Source: Polynucleobacter sp. (GTDB taxonomy: Bacteria > Pseudomonadota > Gammaproteobacteria > Burkholderiales > Burkholderiaceae_D). Taken from it: a DNA stretch of 64,000 bases. Position 1 is the stretch's first letter. Every line of letters starts with the position of its first letter. Location of the stretch: assembly GCA_021737945.1 (NCBI GenBank), contig JAIPCX010000001.1, positions 310,001-374,000 on the forward strand. The letters run 5' to 3'. This document shows positions 31,622-40,654 of this stretch, one piece after another. Below the pieces are notes generated by a model that was not told the DNA's origin, searched no databases, and worked only from the letters and a program-made list of their open reading frames with translations. Position numbers and translations under genes: made by a program.

Positions 31622-32041
31622 ATGCTGTGGATTAAAGCTCTGCATATAGTGTTTGTCTCTTCGTGGTTTGCGGGTTTGTTTTATCTGCCTAGAATTTTCG
31701 TGAACCTGGCGATGGAAACGAATCCTGTCGTGAATGAACGTCTATTACTTATGGCGCGCAAGCTGTATCGCTTCATGACAATACTGATGATTCCTGCCTT
31801 AGTTCTCGGTCTATGGTTGTGGCTAATGTATGGAATTGGTCAGCAAAGTATCTGGCTCTATCTAAAATTAGTTTTGGTCATACTGCTGATCGGTTATCAC
31901 CACATCTGCAAACGCTTGCTGAAAAAATTCGAGAACGGCGAAAATACTCATTCACATATCTGGTATCGCTGGTTCAATGAAGCCCCAGTGCTAGGCATGA
32001 TCGCCGTAGTAATTCTGGTCGTAGTAAAGCCATTCCAATAA
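31622..32041 (+). CDS. hemJ: HemJ/CopD-type membrane protein, likely protoporphyrinogen oxidase
   Basis: A 139-residue protein with about four membrane helices. H8 (LWIKALHIV) and K82 (WLYLKLVLV) match the conserved histidine and lysine of HemJ, the oxygen-independent haem-pathway protoporphyrinogen oxidase. Databases often call such proteins CopD family. Together with hemH in this window it makes a haem role likely. It is translationally close to proA. Confidence 0.75.
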   Translation: MLWIKALHIVFVSSWFAGLFYLPRIFVNLAMETNPVVNERLLLMARKLYRFMTILMIPALVLGLWLWLMYGIGQQSIWLYLKLVLVILLIGYHHICKRLLKKFENGENTHSHIWYRWFNEAPVLGMIAVVILVVVKPFQ

Positions 32042-32085
32042 AACCCTTCTAATAAATTCATCACACAATTCTTTGCGAGACAACG

Positions 32086-32688
32086 ATGACTAAAAAAATT
32101 GACTACTACATGGCTCCGCATTCACCTTGGTCATATCTGGGTCATGCGCGACTCGTCGCCATGGCAAAAAAATATAACGCTACCATTCATTTAAAGCCGG
32201 CTGATTTAGTCAAAGTATTTAGTGTTTCAGGTGGCATTCCTGTTTCTCAGCGCCCACCGCAACGTCAGGCCTATCGTCTGGCTGAACTACAGCGTTGGAG
32301 TAAATTTCTGAGCATCCCCATGACGCTGCATCCTAAGTTTTTTCCTATTTCAGGGGAACCCGGTGCCAAACTTATCATCGCTGCCCTGCAAACACATGGC
32401 ACGGACAAAGCTCTGGAGCTTGCGCATGCCTTAGGCCATGCGGTTTGGGAAGATGAAAAAAATATCACTGATGAACCCACCTTAATTGCCATCGCCGATC
32501 ATCTTGGTTTGCATGGTGCTGAACTACTCAAACAATCGACCGGCGACACTGTTGCCGCCGAATTCGCCAAAAATACCGAAGAAGCGATCGCAGCTAATGT
32601 ATTTGGTGCTCCTTGGTATTGTGTTGATGGTGAAGGTTTCTGGGGCCAAGATCGATTAGAATTTGTTGAACGCGCTTTGATGAGTTAA
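32086..32688 (+). CDS. 2-hydroxychromene-2-carboxylate isomerase-type DsbA-fold protein
   Basis: A 200-residue thioredoxin-fold protein of the HCCA isomerase / kappa-GST family. The active-site region APHSPWSYLGH has Ser in place of the CxxC of DsbA, so it is not a disulfide oxidase; glutathione-dependent isomerase or transferase activity is expected. The end FGAPWYCVDGEGFWGQDRLEFVE is family typical. No aromatic-degradation genes lie nearby, so the physiological substrate is unknown. Confidence 0.85.
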   Translation: MTKKIDYYMAPHSPWSYLGHARLVAMAKKYNATIHLKPADLVKVFSVSGGIPVSQRPPQRQAYRLAELQRWSKFLSIPMTLHPKFFPISGEPGAKLIIAALQTHGTDKALELAHALGHAVWEDEKNITDEPTLIAIADHLGLHGAELLKQSTGDTVAAEFAKNTEEAIAANVFGAPWYCVDGEGFWGQDRLEFVERALMS

Positions 32689-32700
32689 TAGAGCTGACTG

Positions 32701-32726
32701 CACATCCCGACCTTCAACGGGATGTG
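32701..32726. other. Strong hairpin after the HCCA isomerase gene
   Basis: A 9-bp perfect stem CACATCCCG / CGGGATGTG with an 8-base loop starts 12 bases past the stop. There is no T-run, so it is terminator-like at best. Confidence 0.45.
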
Positions 32727-32817
32727 GGCTTCATCGAACAAATTCACTCAACACATTCATTCATCACCCACGATCAACACGTATGGACTGTTGATCATTT
32801 ACGGATAAAAGGTATCC

Positions 32818-34014
32818 ATGGCGACTGTACTTTCCTATTTTTGTCCCTGCCCTCGCGGTTTAGAGGCCGCACTCGCTGAAGAAATCGGCGAAATCGCCAA
32901 ACAAAGTGGCACGCTCAAAGTACACAACCAAGTCCCCGGTGGCGTGCACTGCTCGGGCCAGTGGTCGGATGCCATGCGATTAAATCTGCATTCGCGTATC
33001 GCTTCACGTGTGTTGATGCGTATCGCGCACCGCAGCTATGCGAATGAAAATCATATCTACGACCTTGCCCTAGAATCAACGTGGGAAGACTGGTTCCATG
33101 TAGGTCACACGATGCGTGTCGATGTCACCGCCATCAAATCGCCGGTCAAAAGCCTGGAATTCATTACACTAAAAATTAAAGATGCGATTTGCGATCGTTT
33201 TCGCGATCGTGAAGGCGAGCGACCATCCATCGACACTCGCACACCCGATATGCGTATTTCTGGTTTTTTAGATGCGCGCACCGTTACGCTATATCTCGAC
33301 ACCTCAGGCGAGCCTTTATTTAAACGTGGCTGGCGCGAAGAAACTGGCGATGCTCCCTTGCGTGAAAATCTATCCGCAGGCTTATTACGTGTCGCGGGTT
33401 GGAAGCCCGGCGTGCCGCTGCTGGATCCTATGTGCGGCTCGGGTACTTTATTAGTCGAAGCCGCGCAAATGGTTGCGGGTATACCCCCAGGTATCAATCG
33501 ATCTTTTGCCTTTGAAAAATTTATCAACTTTGACGAAGCCGAATGGCAAGCGATTAAAGCTGAAGTTGCATCGCCCAACGTCGTTAGTGACGCCTTGATT
33601 TTTGGTAGTGATATTTCTGGCGATGCGATCGTCATGACCCGCAATAATCTGACAAGAGCGGGGATAGCTTTTGATGTCCCCCTCAAACAAATCGAAGCTC
33701 AAGAAATTAAAGCGCCTACCGAGCAAGCTGGTATTTTGATTGCCAATCCTCCGTATGGCGAACGCATCGGTGTGCGAGGCGATCGCGCGCAAGAACCGGA
33801 TGAACTAGCTGCGGCTTTTTTTAGTGCATTCGGCAGCACACTCAAATCACGTTTTGCCGGTTGGACGGCCTGCCTGTTCACTGCCGATCTCAATCTGCCA
33901 CGCATGCTGCGTTTGAAAGAATCAAAAAAAACGCCGTTTTACAACGGCGCTATTGAATGCAGATTGTTTCGATTTGAGATGGTGGCGGGATCGAATCGCA
34001 AGACATCTGTCTAA
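32818..34014 (+). CDS. THUMP-domain class I SAM-dependent RNA methyltransferase
   Basis: A 398-residue protein of the COG0116 family. FCPCPRGLEAALAEEI opens the N-terminal ferredoxin-like/THUMP part; DPMCGSGTLLVEAA is the SAM-binding motif and NPPYGERIG the catalytic NPPY motif, which points to N2-guanine or N6-adenine methylation of RNA. It resembles the N-terminal methyltransferase half of RlmL but is shorter, so the target base is uncertain. Its 3' coding end contains a terminator that works for the convergent gene on the other strand. Confidence 0.85.
   Translation: MATVLSYFCPCPRGLEAALAEEIGEIAKQSGTLKVHNQVPGGVHCSGQWSDAMRLNLHSRIASRVLMRIAHRSYANENHIYDLALESTWEDWFHVGHTMRVDVTAIKSPVKSLEFITLKIKDAICDRFRDREGERPSIDTRTPDMRISGFLDARTVTLYLDTSGEPLFKRGWREETGDAPLRENLSAGLLRVAGWKPGVPLLDPMCGSGTLLVEAAQMVAGIPPGINRSFAFEKFINFDEAEWQAIKAEVASPNVVSDALIFGSDISGDAIVMTRNNLTRAGIAFDVPLKQIEAQEIKAPTEQAGILIANPPYGERIGVRGDRAQEPDELAAAFFSAFGSTLKSRFAGWTACLFTADLNLPRMLRLKESKKTPFYNGAIECRLFRFEMVAGSNRKTSV
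33924..33949 (-). terminator. Minus-strand terminator embedded in the methyltransferase gene
   Basis: On the minus strand CGCCGTT-N4-AACGGCG (33932-33949) is followed by eight T (33924-33931). The 531-residue gene ends at 34028, so its transcript would stop here, inside the last codons of the convergent methyltransferase gene. Confidence 0.75.
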
Positions 34015-34027
34015 TCATCAAAACCTG

Positions 34028-35623
34028 TTAGCTGACCACATTATTCCAATTCTCAGCAACGACATGAGGATTATTGATATACCACCGACCATCGGGATTG
34101 ACTTCAATAAGAACTTTGATTTTTATTGTGGCGTCGTTAACGTCTATGGCTGAACCACCATTATTTTTAGCTGCCCTCATAGGTTTTCCAATTTGGAATT
34201 CCTTTGATGCATTTGACTCATAGTCGATAATAATTTTACCGTCAGAATTTTTACTGAATGTATATTTTTGACGGAAATTTACGTTTGGCCTTATGGGGGT
34301 ACCATCATCCAAGTGCAGAACTGATTCTGGAGTTTTCCCTTCTTCAGTTCGAACAAAAAGTACCGGCTTTAAAAACATACCCAAATTTTGATTCGCAATA
34401 TTACTCACAACCTTGGGAAGGTTACCTTCAGAACCAGGTCCGATAAATTCAATAAATTCATCAATTGAGTTGATCTTTTTTAATGATCCATCCGAATTTT
34501 TAATTTCATAGTTTGAAAACTTAAAGTCGCGTGCAAATGAAGGTTGTACGAACTCCAAATATTTTTTAAGCTCAGAATCATCGACCGTCGCATTATCCTT
34601 ATCCCACGTTTTGATAAAAGCCCCATCAGCCGCAGCACTAACCCAATCCAAATACCGAGGATCTGCAAGGTCAATTTCTTTATCTATGAAGGCGACTGAG
34701 TAACGCTTTTCAACATCGACTAACAGCGCATCTAAAACACTGAGTTGTTTCAACTTGCTGCGATCGGGCAGCAACTCCATCAGCTTTGCATGAAGTAGCA
34801 TTTTCTTGCGAGCGGGAGATAGGTCAGGATCAATCCCTGCCTCAAATTGATTAATCGCTATAGCAATATCATTTTTTTCTTTAATTGTCAGGAATGACAG
34901 CGCATCCTCGTTTTGGGGTGAGCCGTGTTTGGGAGAGCTCCGCCCTGACGATTTCGGTGTCGTATGCGTACTCGTACTTATAGCCGCAACTTGGCTCGAT
35001 AGTTTTTCTCCAAACTTACCTAAATTGATGGCTGCCTTAGAAAAGCCTTTGCTGATTTTTTTTCGTAGCGCCTTAGCTCTTGGGCTCACAGGTCTGCCGC
35101 GCCCAGAACTATCACTTGAGGAATCGTCTCTAGCGACTCCCACTGTTCTCGGGGTTGCCGCTGGTATTGGCATGGGTGTTGATGTTGGCGTAGGTGCGAC
35201 ACTTCTATTCGAAAGCGGGGTAGTGGCATCTGACGTTGCAAACCCAACCGATCTCGGCGTCGTCGATGAACTCGATTTTTCTTCATCGCTAGATTTTTTT
35301 GGACGATGTATCACCTCCTGGCTTGTTTGAATTTTCCGTTCAAGCTTTGTTCTTCTAGTCGGCGGTGTATGTGGATCTCTACTGACTTTGGATCCATCAA
35401 ACGCTAGCGCACTTTTTTCTGTAGATTTTTTTCCTGATGCTAAGCGCGGAGTAGTCGGAGCACTTACTGAGCCGGAACTTCCAGATTTGGCTTGTTGATA
35501 TTTTTCTTGGGTTTTTTCTGTACGGGAATTTGATGAATTTCTACCTTCGATTTTGCTTAACTTATTTTCTAGCTCATCAAGTAGCTTAGACAACTTCTTA
35601 GGTTGGTTTGATATAGGTTTCAT
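34028..35623 (-). CDS. Unknown 531-residue protein with Ser/Thr-Pro-rich N-terminus; candidate effector
   Basis: I do not recognise this protein. Residues 9-26 are a short Leu-heptad-like helix. Residues 28-240 are Ser/Thr/Pro/Lys-rich and probably disordered, with six [ST]P[RK] motifs (T58, T122, T157, S180, T222, S230). A basic amphipathic stretch (residues 183-209, KKISKGFSKAAINLGKFGEK) follows. Residues 240-531 look folded: first helical, then beta-rich from about 415. No signal peptide or membrane helix is seen. The low-complexity style resembles the genes at 518 and 44134, and a two-part upstream motif is shared with the latter. An effector role is inference. The DNA looks more AT-rich than the flanking housekeeping genes. 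No strong ribosome site precedes the ATG. Confidence 0.6.
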   Translation of the reverse strand: MKPISNQPKKLSKLLDELENKLSKIEGRNSSNSRTEKTQEKYQQAKSGSSGSVSAPTTPRLASGKKSTEKSALAFDGSKVSRDPHTPPTRRTKLERKIQTSQEVIHRPKKSSDEEKSSSSTTPRSVGFATSDATTPLSNRSVAPTPTSTPMPIPAATPRTVGVARDDSSSDSSGRGRPVSPRAKALRKKISKGFSKAAINLGKFGEKLSSQVAAISTSTHTTPKSSGRSSPKHGSPQNEDALSFLTIKEKNDIAIAINQFEAGIDPDLSPARKKMLLHAKLMELLPDRSKLKQLSVLDALLVDVEKRYSVAFIDKEIDLADPRYLDWVSAAADGAFIKTWDKDNATVDDSELKKYLEFVQPSFARDFKFSNYEIKNSDGSLKKINSIDEFIEFIGPGSEGNLPKVVSNIANQNLGMFLKPVLFVRTEEGKTPESVLHLDDGTPIRPNVNFRQKYTFSKNSDGKIIIDYESNASKEFQIGKPMRAAKNNGGSAIDVNDATIKIKVLIEVNPDGRWYINNPHVVAENWNNVVS

Positions 35624-35668
35624 TTTTTGTAGCCGTTTAAAAATAAGAAAAAGGTAAGGACGAAAATT

Positions 35669-35694
35669 CGTAACCCTCCTAACTACTTAGTTCC
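35669..35694 (-). promoter_or_regulatory. Two-part motif GGAACTAA-N10-GGGTTACG upstream of the 531-residue gene
   Basis: On the minus strand GGAACTAA (35687-35694), 10 bases, then GGGTTACG (35669-35676), 45 bases before the ATG. The same arrangement with the same spacing precedes the 1010-residue gene. GGAAC is the usual -35 core of ECF-type sigma factors, and 16 bases separate it from TTACG, so it could be an alternative-sigma promoter. Confidence 0.5.
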
Positions 35695-35766
35695 AAAGAT
35701 CGAACGCCGTGATCGAATTAAGGCGATGGGGTATCCTTTCGGTTTTGCTTTCTTCAGGAGAATTCC

Positions 35767-37245
35767 ATGCTGGATGTTGTAAACGGCCCACTCAAACTCA
35801 CCGACAACGCCCTCCTACGTAATCAGGCCTATCTGAATGGCGTCTGGGTGGATGCGGCGACGCGTTTTGATGTAACGAATCCAGCCGATGGCCATACCCT
35901 CACCAGCGTGCCGAATCAGGGTGCCAACGAAGCCGCGCAAGCGATCACGGCTGCACAAGCTGCTTTTCCTGCTTGGGCTGCCAAAACAGGTAAAGAACGT
36001 TCGCAGCTCATGCGCAAATGGTTTGATCTGATCGTCGCCAATGCCGATGATCTGGCGCGACTGATGACGGCTGAACAGGGCAAGCCGGTGGCGGAAGCCA
36101 AAGGCGAAGTGATGTACGGCGCAAGCTTTATCGAATGGTTTGCGGAAGAAGCCAAGCGTGTGAATGGTGATGTACTTGCCAGCCCTGCGGTAGACCGCCG
36201 ACTCGTCACACTGAAACAACCCATCGGAGTGTGTGCTGCGATTACGCCGTGGAATTTTCCGATTGCGATGATCACCCGAAAAATCGCACCTGCGCTGGCG
36301 GCTGGCTGCACTATCGTGATTAAACCTGCAGAACAAACACCTCTCTCAGCACTCGCATTGGCTGAATTAGCTCACCGCGCTGGCTTACCTGCAGGCGTGA
36401 TTAATGTCTTAACGGCCGATAGTGAAAATTCGATTGCGATTGGCAAGGTGCTGTGTTCCAGCACGGTCGTTCGACACATTTCGTTTACCGGCTCCACGCC
36501 TGTTGGCCGCATCCTGATGGCGCAAAGTGCACCGACCATCAAAAAGTTAGCGCTGGAATTAGGCGGCCATGCACCTTTCATCGTTTTTGACGATGCTGAT
36601 ATTGATGCAGCGATTGAAGGCGCACTGATTTCCAAATATCGGAACGCAGGACAAACCTGTGTCTGTACTAATCGCTTTTACGTGCACGACAAGGTGTACG
36701 ATGAATTCGTCAAAAAACTCGCCGCTGGTGCAGCCAAAATAGCTGTTGGTAATGGTTTCACCGAAGGTGTTCAACAAGGTCCTATGATTGATGAACAGGC
36801 GGTGGCTAAAGTAATTGAGCATGTAACGGATGCGCTCAGCAAAGGCGCTAAGTTGGAGGCTGGCGGCGCAGCGCATGCTCTGGGTGGATTATTTTATCAA
36901 CCCACCGTGCTATCGAATGTAACGCCCAACATGAAAATCATGCAGGAAGAAACTTTCGGCCCGGTCGCAGCCATCGTGCGGTTCCATGATGAAAAAGAAG
37001 TGATCGCCGCTGCTAACGATACAGATTATGGTTTGGCGAGTTATTTTTATTCTCGTGATGCTAGCCGCATGTGGCGCGTAGCTGAACAACTGGAATATGG
37101 CATGGTGGGTATCAACACCGGCCTTATCTCAAATGAAGTCGGTCCCTTTGGTGGCGTTAAACAATCAGGCTTGGGACGCGAAGGTTCCAAGTACGGTATC
37201 GATGAATATCTAGAACTGAAATATCTTTGCATAGGCGGCATTTAA
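35767..37245 (+). CDS. gabD: Succinate-semialdehyde dehydrogenase (NADP+)
   Basis: A 492-residue aldehyde dehydrogenase. The catalytic C298 lies in [11 protein letters not shown], the general base E264 in LELGGHAPF, and PWNFP near 161-165. Similarity in length and motifs is closest to GabD, which oxidises succinate semialdehyde to succinate. No GABA transaminase gene is adjacent. The ATG has a good ribosome site (CAGGAGAA). Other ALDH substrates cannot be excluded. Confidence 0.88.
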   Translation: MLDVVNGPLKLTDNALLRNQAYLNGVWVDAATRFDVTNPADGHTLTSVPNQGANEAAQAITAAQAAFPAWAAKTGKERSQLMRKWFDLIVANADDLARLMTAEQGKPVAEAKGEVMYGASFIEWFAEEAKRVNGDVLASPAVDRRLVTLKQPIGVCAAITPWNFPIAMITRKIAPALAAGCTIVIKPAEQTPLSALALAELAHRAGLPAGVINVLTADSENSIAIGKVLCSSTVVRHISFTGSTPVGRILMAQSAPTIKKLALELGGHAPFIVFDDADIDAAIEGALISKYRNAGQTCVCTNRFYVHDKVYDEFVKKLAAGAAKIAVGNGFTEGVQQGPMIDEQAVAKVIEHVTDALSKGAKLEAGGAAHALGGLFYQPTVLSNVTPNMKIMQEETFGPVAAIVRFHDEKEVIAAANDTDYGLASYFYSRDASRMWRVAEQLEYGMVGINTGLISNEVGPFGGVKQSGLGREGSKYGIDEYLELKYLCIGGI

Positions 37246-37272
37246 TGCGGCTAACTCACTGGATGCTGCCTG

Positions 37273-38505
37273 ATGTCGAGTGAATCAGGCGGTATCCAAC
37301 ATTCGACTACTCCCTCCTCAGGTAAGTTAGCGTTACTGCTGGCGGCTCTGGCTATGCTGGGGCCGTTTTCTGTTGATGCGTATTTACCCGCATTTCCATC
37401 AATAGAGCACAGTCTGTCGGCCAGTGCGCTGCAAGTGCAGCAAACACTCACAGCGTATATGGCAGCGTTTGCGGTAATGATCCTGTGGCACGGTGCACTA
37501 TCAGATGCTTTTGGTCGACGCAGCATTATTCTGTTATCGCTAGCGGTGTATGCGATTGCTTCTATTGGATGTGCGGCAGTTCACAGCATCGAATATTTTT
37601 GGGTGTTCCGAATGCTGCAAGGCGTATCCGCTGGCGCTGGCGTCGTCATAGGTCGTGCGATTATTCGCGATTTGTATAGCGGCTCAGAAGCGGCAAAGAT
37701 GTTGTCGTTAGTGACGATGATTTTTTCTGTCTCGCCCGCGATTGCACCCATAGTCGGTGGTTGGGTAGTCGCTGTATCCGTGTGGCGTACACTTTTTTTA
37801 CTGCTGTTTGCCTTTACATTAGCCATGCTGTGGTGGTGCTGGCGTACTCTGCCTGAAACACTGCCAGTCAATCAGCGACAACGCTTTCACCCCGAATCGC
37901 TATGGAAAAATTATCGACAAATTTTTAGCTCGCGCATGTTTCAACTGAAAGCAGCGGCGATCGCTTGTAATTTTTCAGGATTGTTTTTATATGTAGCTTC
38001 AGCACCGGCCATCATCACGCGCCATCTCGGCTTAGGGCCAACCGAATTTAGCTGGCTGTTTGTACCTTCTGTTGTGGGAATTTTTCTGGGTGCGTTAGCA
38101 GCCAATCGTCTGGCCGGTCGCATTTCAACGCAACGGCAGATTTTAATTGGCTTTGTTTTTTTGATGGCAGCTTGCTTGTTCAACGTCGGCTACCATGCAT
38201 TTTTCCCAGCCTCCGTGCCCTGGACAGTCGCACCGCTATTTCTGTATACAATCGGTATGTCGATGGCAGCACCGGGATTAACGCTACTGATACTCGATTT
38301 ATTTCCAACGATTCGTGGCACGGTGGCTTCGTGCCAGTCATTTACTATGACGATGCTTTCAGCGCTGGTGGCCGGAGTGCTTGCCCCCATGCTGAGTGAT
38401 TCGGTGCTGTACTTAGCCATCGGTCAGCTAGTGTTGGTGCTAATGGGTTTTACATTTTGGCGTTTAGTACTTCTGATACAACCCTCGGCTGGCTTACAAA
38501 AATAA
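37273..38505 (+). CDS. Bcr/CflA family MFS drug exporter
   Basis: A 410-residue membrane protein with about 12 hydrophobic segments. FSVDAYLPAFPSI, the MFS loop GALSDAFGRRSII, and RMLQGVSAGAGVVIGRAIIRD match the DHA1 Bcr/CflA exporters, proton antiporters for bicyclomycin, chloramphenicol and related drugs. It follows gabD after 27 bases on the same strand, so the two may be co-transcribed. Confidence 0.9.
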   Translation: MSSESGGIQHSTTPSSGKLALLLAALAMLGPFSVDAYLPAFPSIEHSLSASALQVQQTLTAYMAAFAVMILWHGALSDAFGRRSIILLSLAVYAIASIGCAAVHSIEYFWVFRMLQGVSAGAGVVIGRAIIRDLYSGSEAAKMLSLVTMIFSVSPAIAPIVGGWVVAVSVWRTLFLLLFAFTLAMLWWCWRTLPETLPVNQRQRFHPESLWKNYRQIFSSRMFQLKAAAIACNFSGLFLYVASAPAIITRHLGLGPTEFSWLFVPSVVGIFLGALAANRLAGRISTQRQILIGFVFLMAACLFNVGYHAFFPASVPWTVAPLFLYTIGMSMAAPGLTLLILDLFPTIRGTVASCQSFTMTMLSALVAGVLAPMLSDSVLYLAIGQLVLVLMGFTFWRLVLLIQPSAGLQK

Positions 38506-38515
38506 AGGGAATGCA

Positions 38516-38926
38516 GTGAAAAAAATTAGTTTAACGATAGTCTTGCTATTACTAACGACCATTGCCCATGCTGACAACTGGGTCATCATTACGCAATCAA
38601 CTAAAACAGGTGTGACGCAATATGTGGATGTGGACAGCATAGAACGTAATCTCGGCCTGGTAGAACTGTGGCGCATCTTCGAGCACAAGCCGCCTTCGCT
38701 ACGCAAAGTCAACGGTAAGCCGCTTACCTCACAAAAAATTCGTACCGAATTTGATTGCCCCTCACGCGCCATGCGCCAAGTGTCTTACACCTGGTATACG
38801 GGAGCTATGGCTACGGGCGAGATTGTCAATCAAGTGACTATTCCTGATGTCTGGCTGATAGATCAGTTTGATGAATTCACACTGCCGCTATGGAAAATGG
38901 CGTGTAGTGACTGGGAAGAAAAATAA
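38516..38926 (+). CDS. Exported protein resembling surface-adhesin protein E
   Basis: A 136-residue protein starting at GTG (38516) with a clear signal peptide cleaved after AHA (about residue 19) and a ribosome site AAAGGGA. The mature part ([35 protein letters not shown]) resembles small periplasmic proteins of the surface-adhesin E-like family, which are widespread in Burkholderiales. The name does not prove adhesion; function is unknown. Confidence 0.7.
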   Translation: MKKISLTIVLLLLTTIAHADNWVIITQSTKTGVTQYVDVDSIERNLGLVELWRIFEHKPPSLRKVNGKPLTSQKIRTEFDCPSRAMRQVSYTWYTGAMATGEIVNQVTIPDVWLIDQFDEFTLPLWKMACSDWEEK

Positions 38927-39008
38927 TTACTTCAACGAGCCACGCTTAATTTTATTTTTCTCTCTGCGCTTAGCCGTATTTTTTGCACTACTTTTATTTC
39001 CGTTATTC

Positions 39009-39728
39009 ATGTCTGAAAACACTGCTCCTGAAACTGATAGACACATGCTGTACGACCCGAATGAGCGGCGTATACGTAGCTTCGTCACCCGCGCTGGGCG
39101 TTTATCTACAGCGCAGGCACGCGCTATAGAATCGCTGGGGCCGACTTACTGCCTGCCGTTTCAAAAATCAGCATTAGCATTTGATGCGGTATTTCAGCGA
39201 CCTGCGCCAACCATTCTTGAAATCGGCACTGGCATGGGTGAAACGACCGCATTTATTGCAAGTCATTTGCCCGATAAAAATTTTCTGGGTGTAGAAGTAC
39301 ACACGCCGGGCATTGGCAGTTTATTGAAATTGATCGGTGAACAATCACTCACTAATCTGCGCTTGATTCAGCATGATGCGGTTGAAGTCGTGCGCGACAT
39401 GATCGCGCCGAATTCATTAGCGGGCATTCATGTATTTTTTCCTGACCCTTGGCACAAAGCACGGCACAACAAACGTCGATTGATTCAGGGCCCGTTTGTA
39501 GAGCTGCTGACATCGCGCTTAAGGATCGGCGGCTATTTGCATTGCGCCACGGACTGGCAAGAGTATGCCGAGCAAATGCTGGAGGTCTTGAGCGCTGAAC
39601 CCACCTTGAAAAATACTGCCGATTCCTACGCAGTACGCCCAGATTACCGTCCCACCACTAAGTTTGAAAATCGTGGATTGAAATTAGGACACGGTGTATG
39701 GGACTTGGTTTTTACGCGCACGGCTTAA
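39009..39728 (+). CDS. trmB: tRNA (guanine-N7-)-methyltransferase
   Basis: A 239-residue SAM-dependent enzyme that makes m7G46 in t[17 protein letters not shown] is the SAM motif and [18 protein letters not shown] the catalytic PDPWxKxRHxKRR signature. I start at [17 protein letters not shown] (ATG at 39009); the open frame extends upstream but would overlap the preceding gene and add a hydrophobic stretch foreign to the family. Confidence 0.94.
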   Translation: MSENTAPETDRHMLYDPNERRIRSFVTRAGRLSTAQARAIESLGPTYCLPFQKSALAFDAVFQRPAPTILEIGTGMGETTAFIASHLPDKNFLGVEVHTPGIGSLLKLIGEQSLTNLRLIQHDAVEVVRDMIAPNSLAGIHVFFPDPWHKARHNKRRLIQGPFVELLTSRLRIGGYLHCATDWQEYAEQMLEVLSAEPTLKNTADSYAVRPDYRPTTKFENRGLKLGHGVWDLVFTRTA

Positions 39729-39741
39729 AAAAATTAAGCCG
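39721..39741. terminator. Possible bidirectional terminator between trmB and uppP
   Basis: CGGCTTAA-N5-TTAAGCCG overlaps the trmB stop and lies just past the uppP stop. The T-run is short on either side, so strength is uncertain. Confidence 0.5.
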
Positions 39742-39747
39742 CGTCGT

Positions 39748-40581
39748 TTATTCCGCCCAAACTACCCAACCGGTCGCCGCTGAAATTAATATCAGTACGC
39801 CAAATACGATTCGGTACCAAACAAAGATCATGAAATCATGCGAGCTGATATAACGCAGCAACCAGCGCACGCAAAAGAAGGCCGAGATAAATGCTGCTAA
39901 AGCACCCACACCAAACATAGGCAAGTCAGCGACTGAGAGCAAGGCGCGCTCTTTATACAACGAATAAATCGTTGCACCAAACAACGTCGGTATCGCCAAG
40001 AAAAATGAAAATTCAGTCGCTGCTTGGCGCGACAAACCAAATGCCATCCCACCAATAATGCTGGCTCCGGAACGACTGGTGCCGGGTATCAATGCAAAGC
40101 ATTGTGCGCAGCCCACCTTGAATGCATCAAGCATCGTCATCTCATCCACTGAATGAATGCGCAGACTGTCTTCATTAAAACGATTACGTCTTTCCACAAT
40201 CAGAATAACGAACGCGCCGATAATAAACGCCAATGCCACCGGCACTGGTGCGAATAAATGCGCTTTAATGAATTTGCCAAACATCAAACCCAATATTACT
40301 GCTGGCAAAAACGCGACTAAAAGATTCGCCACGAAGCGACGCGCTGCGACATCGGATGAAAAATTGCGAATCACATCAATAATGCGACGACGGTATTCCC
40401 AACAAACAGCGAGCATAGCGCCCGCCTGTATCACAATCTCAAAGACCTTTACTTTTTCGCCGGTAAAATTTAGTAGGCTGCCTGCGAGTATGAGATGGCC
40501 AGTTGATGAGATGGGTAAAAATTCCGTCAGACCTTCGACGATACCCATGATGATAACTTTAATGAGGAGTACTGTATCCAT
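39748..40581 (-). CDS. uppP: Undecaprenyl-diphosphatase UppP (BacA)
   Basis: A 277-residue membrane protein with the signature [20 protein letters not shown] near the N-terminus and the second motif [15 protein letters not shown]. It dephosphorylates undecaprenyl diphosphate and so recycles the lipid carrier for peptidoglycan and O-antigen. Increased dosage confers bacitracin resistance in other bacteria. It is convergent with trmB. Confidence 0.95.
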   Translation of the reverse strand: MDTVLLIKVIIMGIVEGLTEFLPISSTGHLILAGSLLNFTGEKVKVFEIVIQAGAMLAVCWEYRRRIIDVIRNFSSDVAARRFVANLLVAFLPAVILGLMFGKFIKAHLFAPVPVALAFIIGAFVILIVERRNRFNEDSLRIHSVDEMTMLDAFKVGCAQCFALIPGTSRSGASIIGGMAFGLSRQAATEFSFFLAIPTLFGATIYSLYKERALLSVADLPMFGVGALAAFISAFFCVRWLLRYISSHDFMIFVWYRIVFGVLILISAATGWVVWAE

Positions 40582-40654
40582 GCTGTGAAAGCCTAAAATT
40601 CAAAACTCGTCGAGCTTGACACGTTCATCATGAAAAAATAGTGATGCCGATTCA

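Noticed and set aside
36372-36876. Long minus-strand frames inside gabD
   Set aside because: Shadows of a clear aldehyde dehydrogenase gene; no domain signal.
38868-39008. N-terminal hydrophobic extension of trmB
   Set aside because: It overlaps the preceding gene and is foreign to the TrmB family; the ATG at 39009 gives the normal length.
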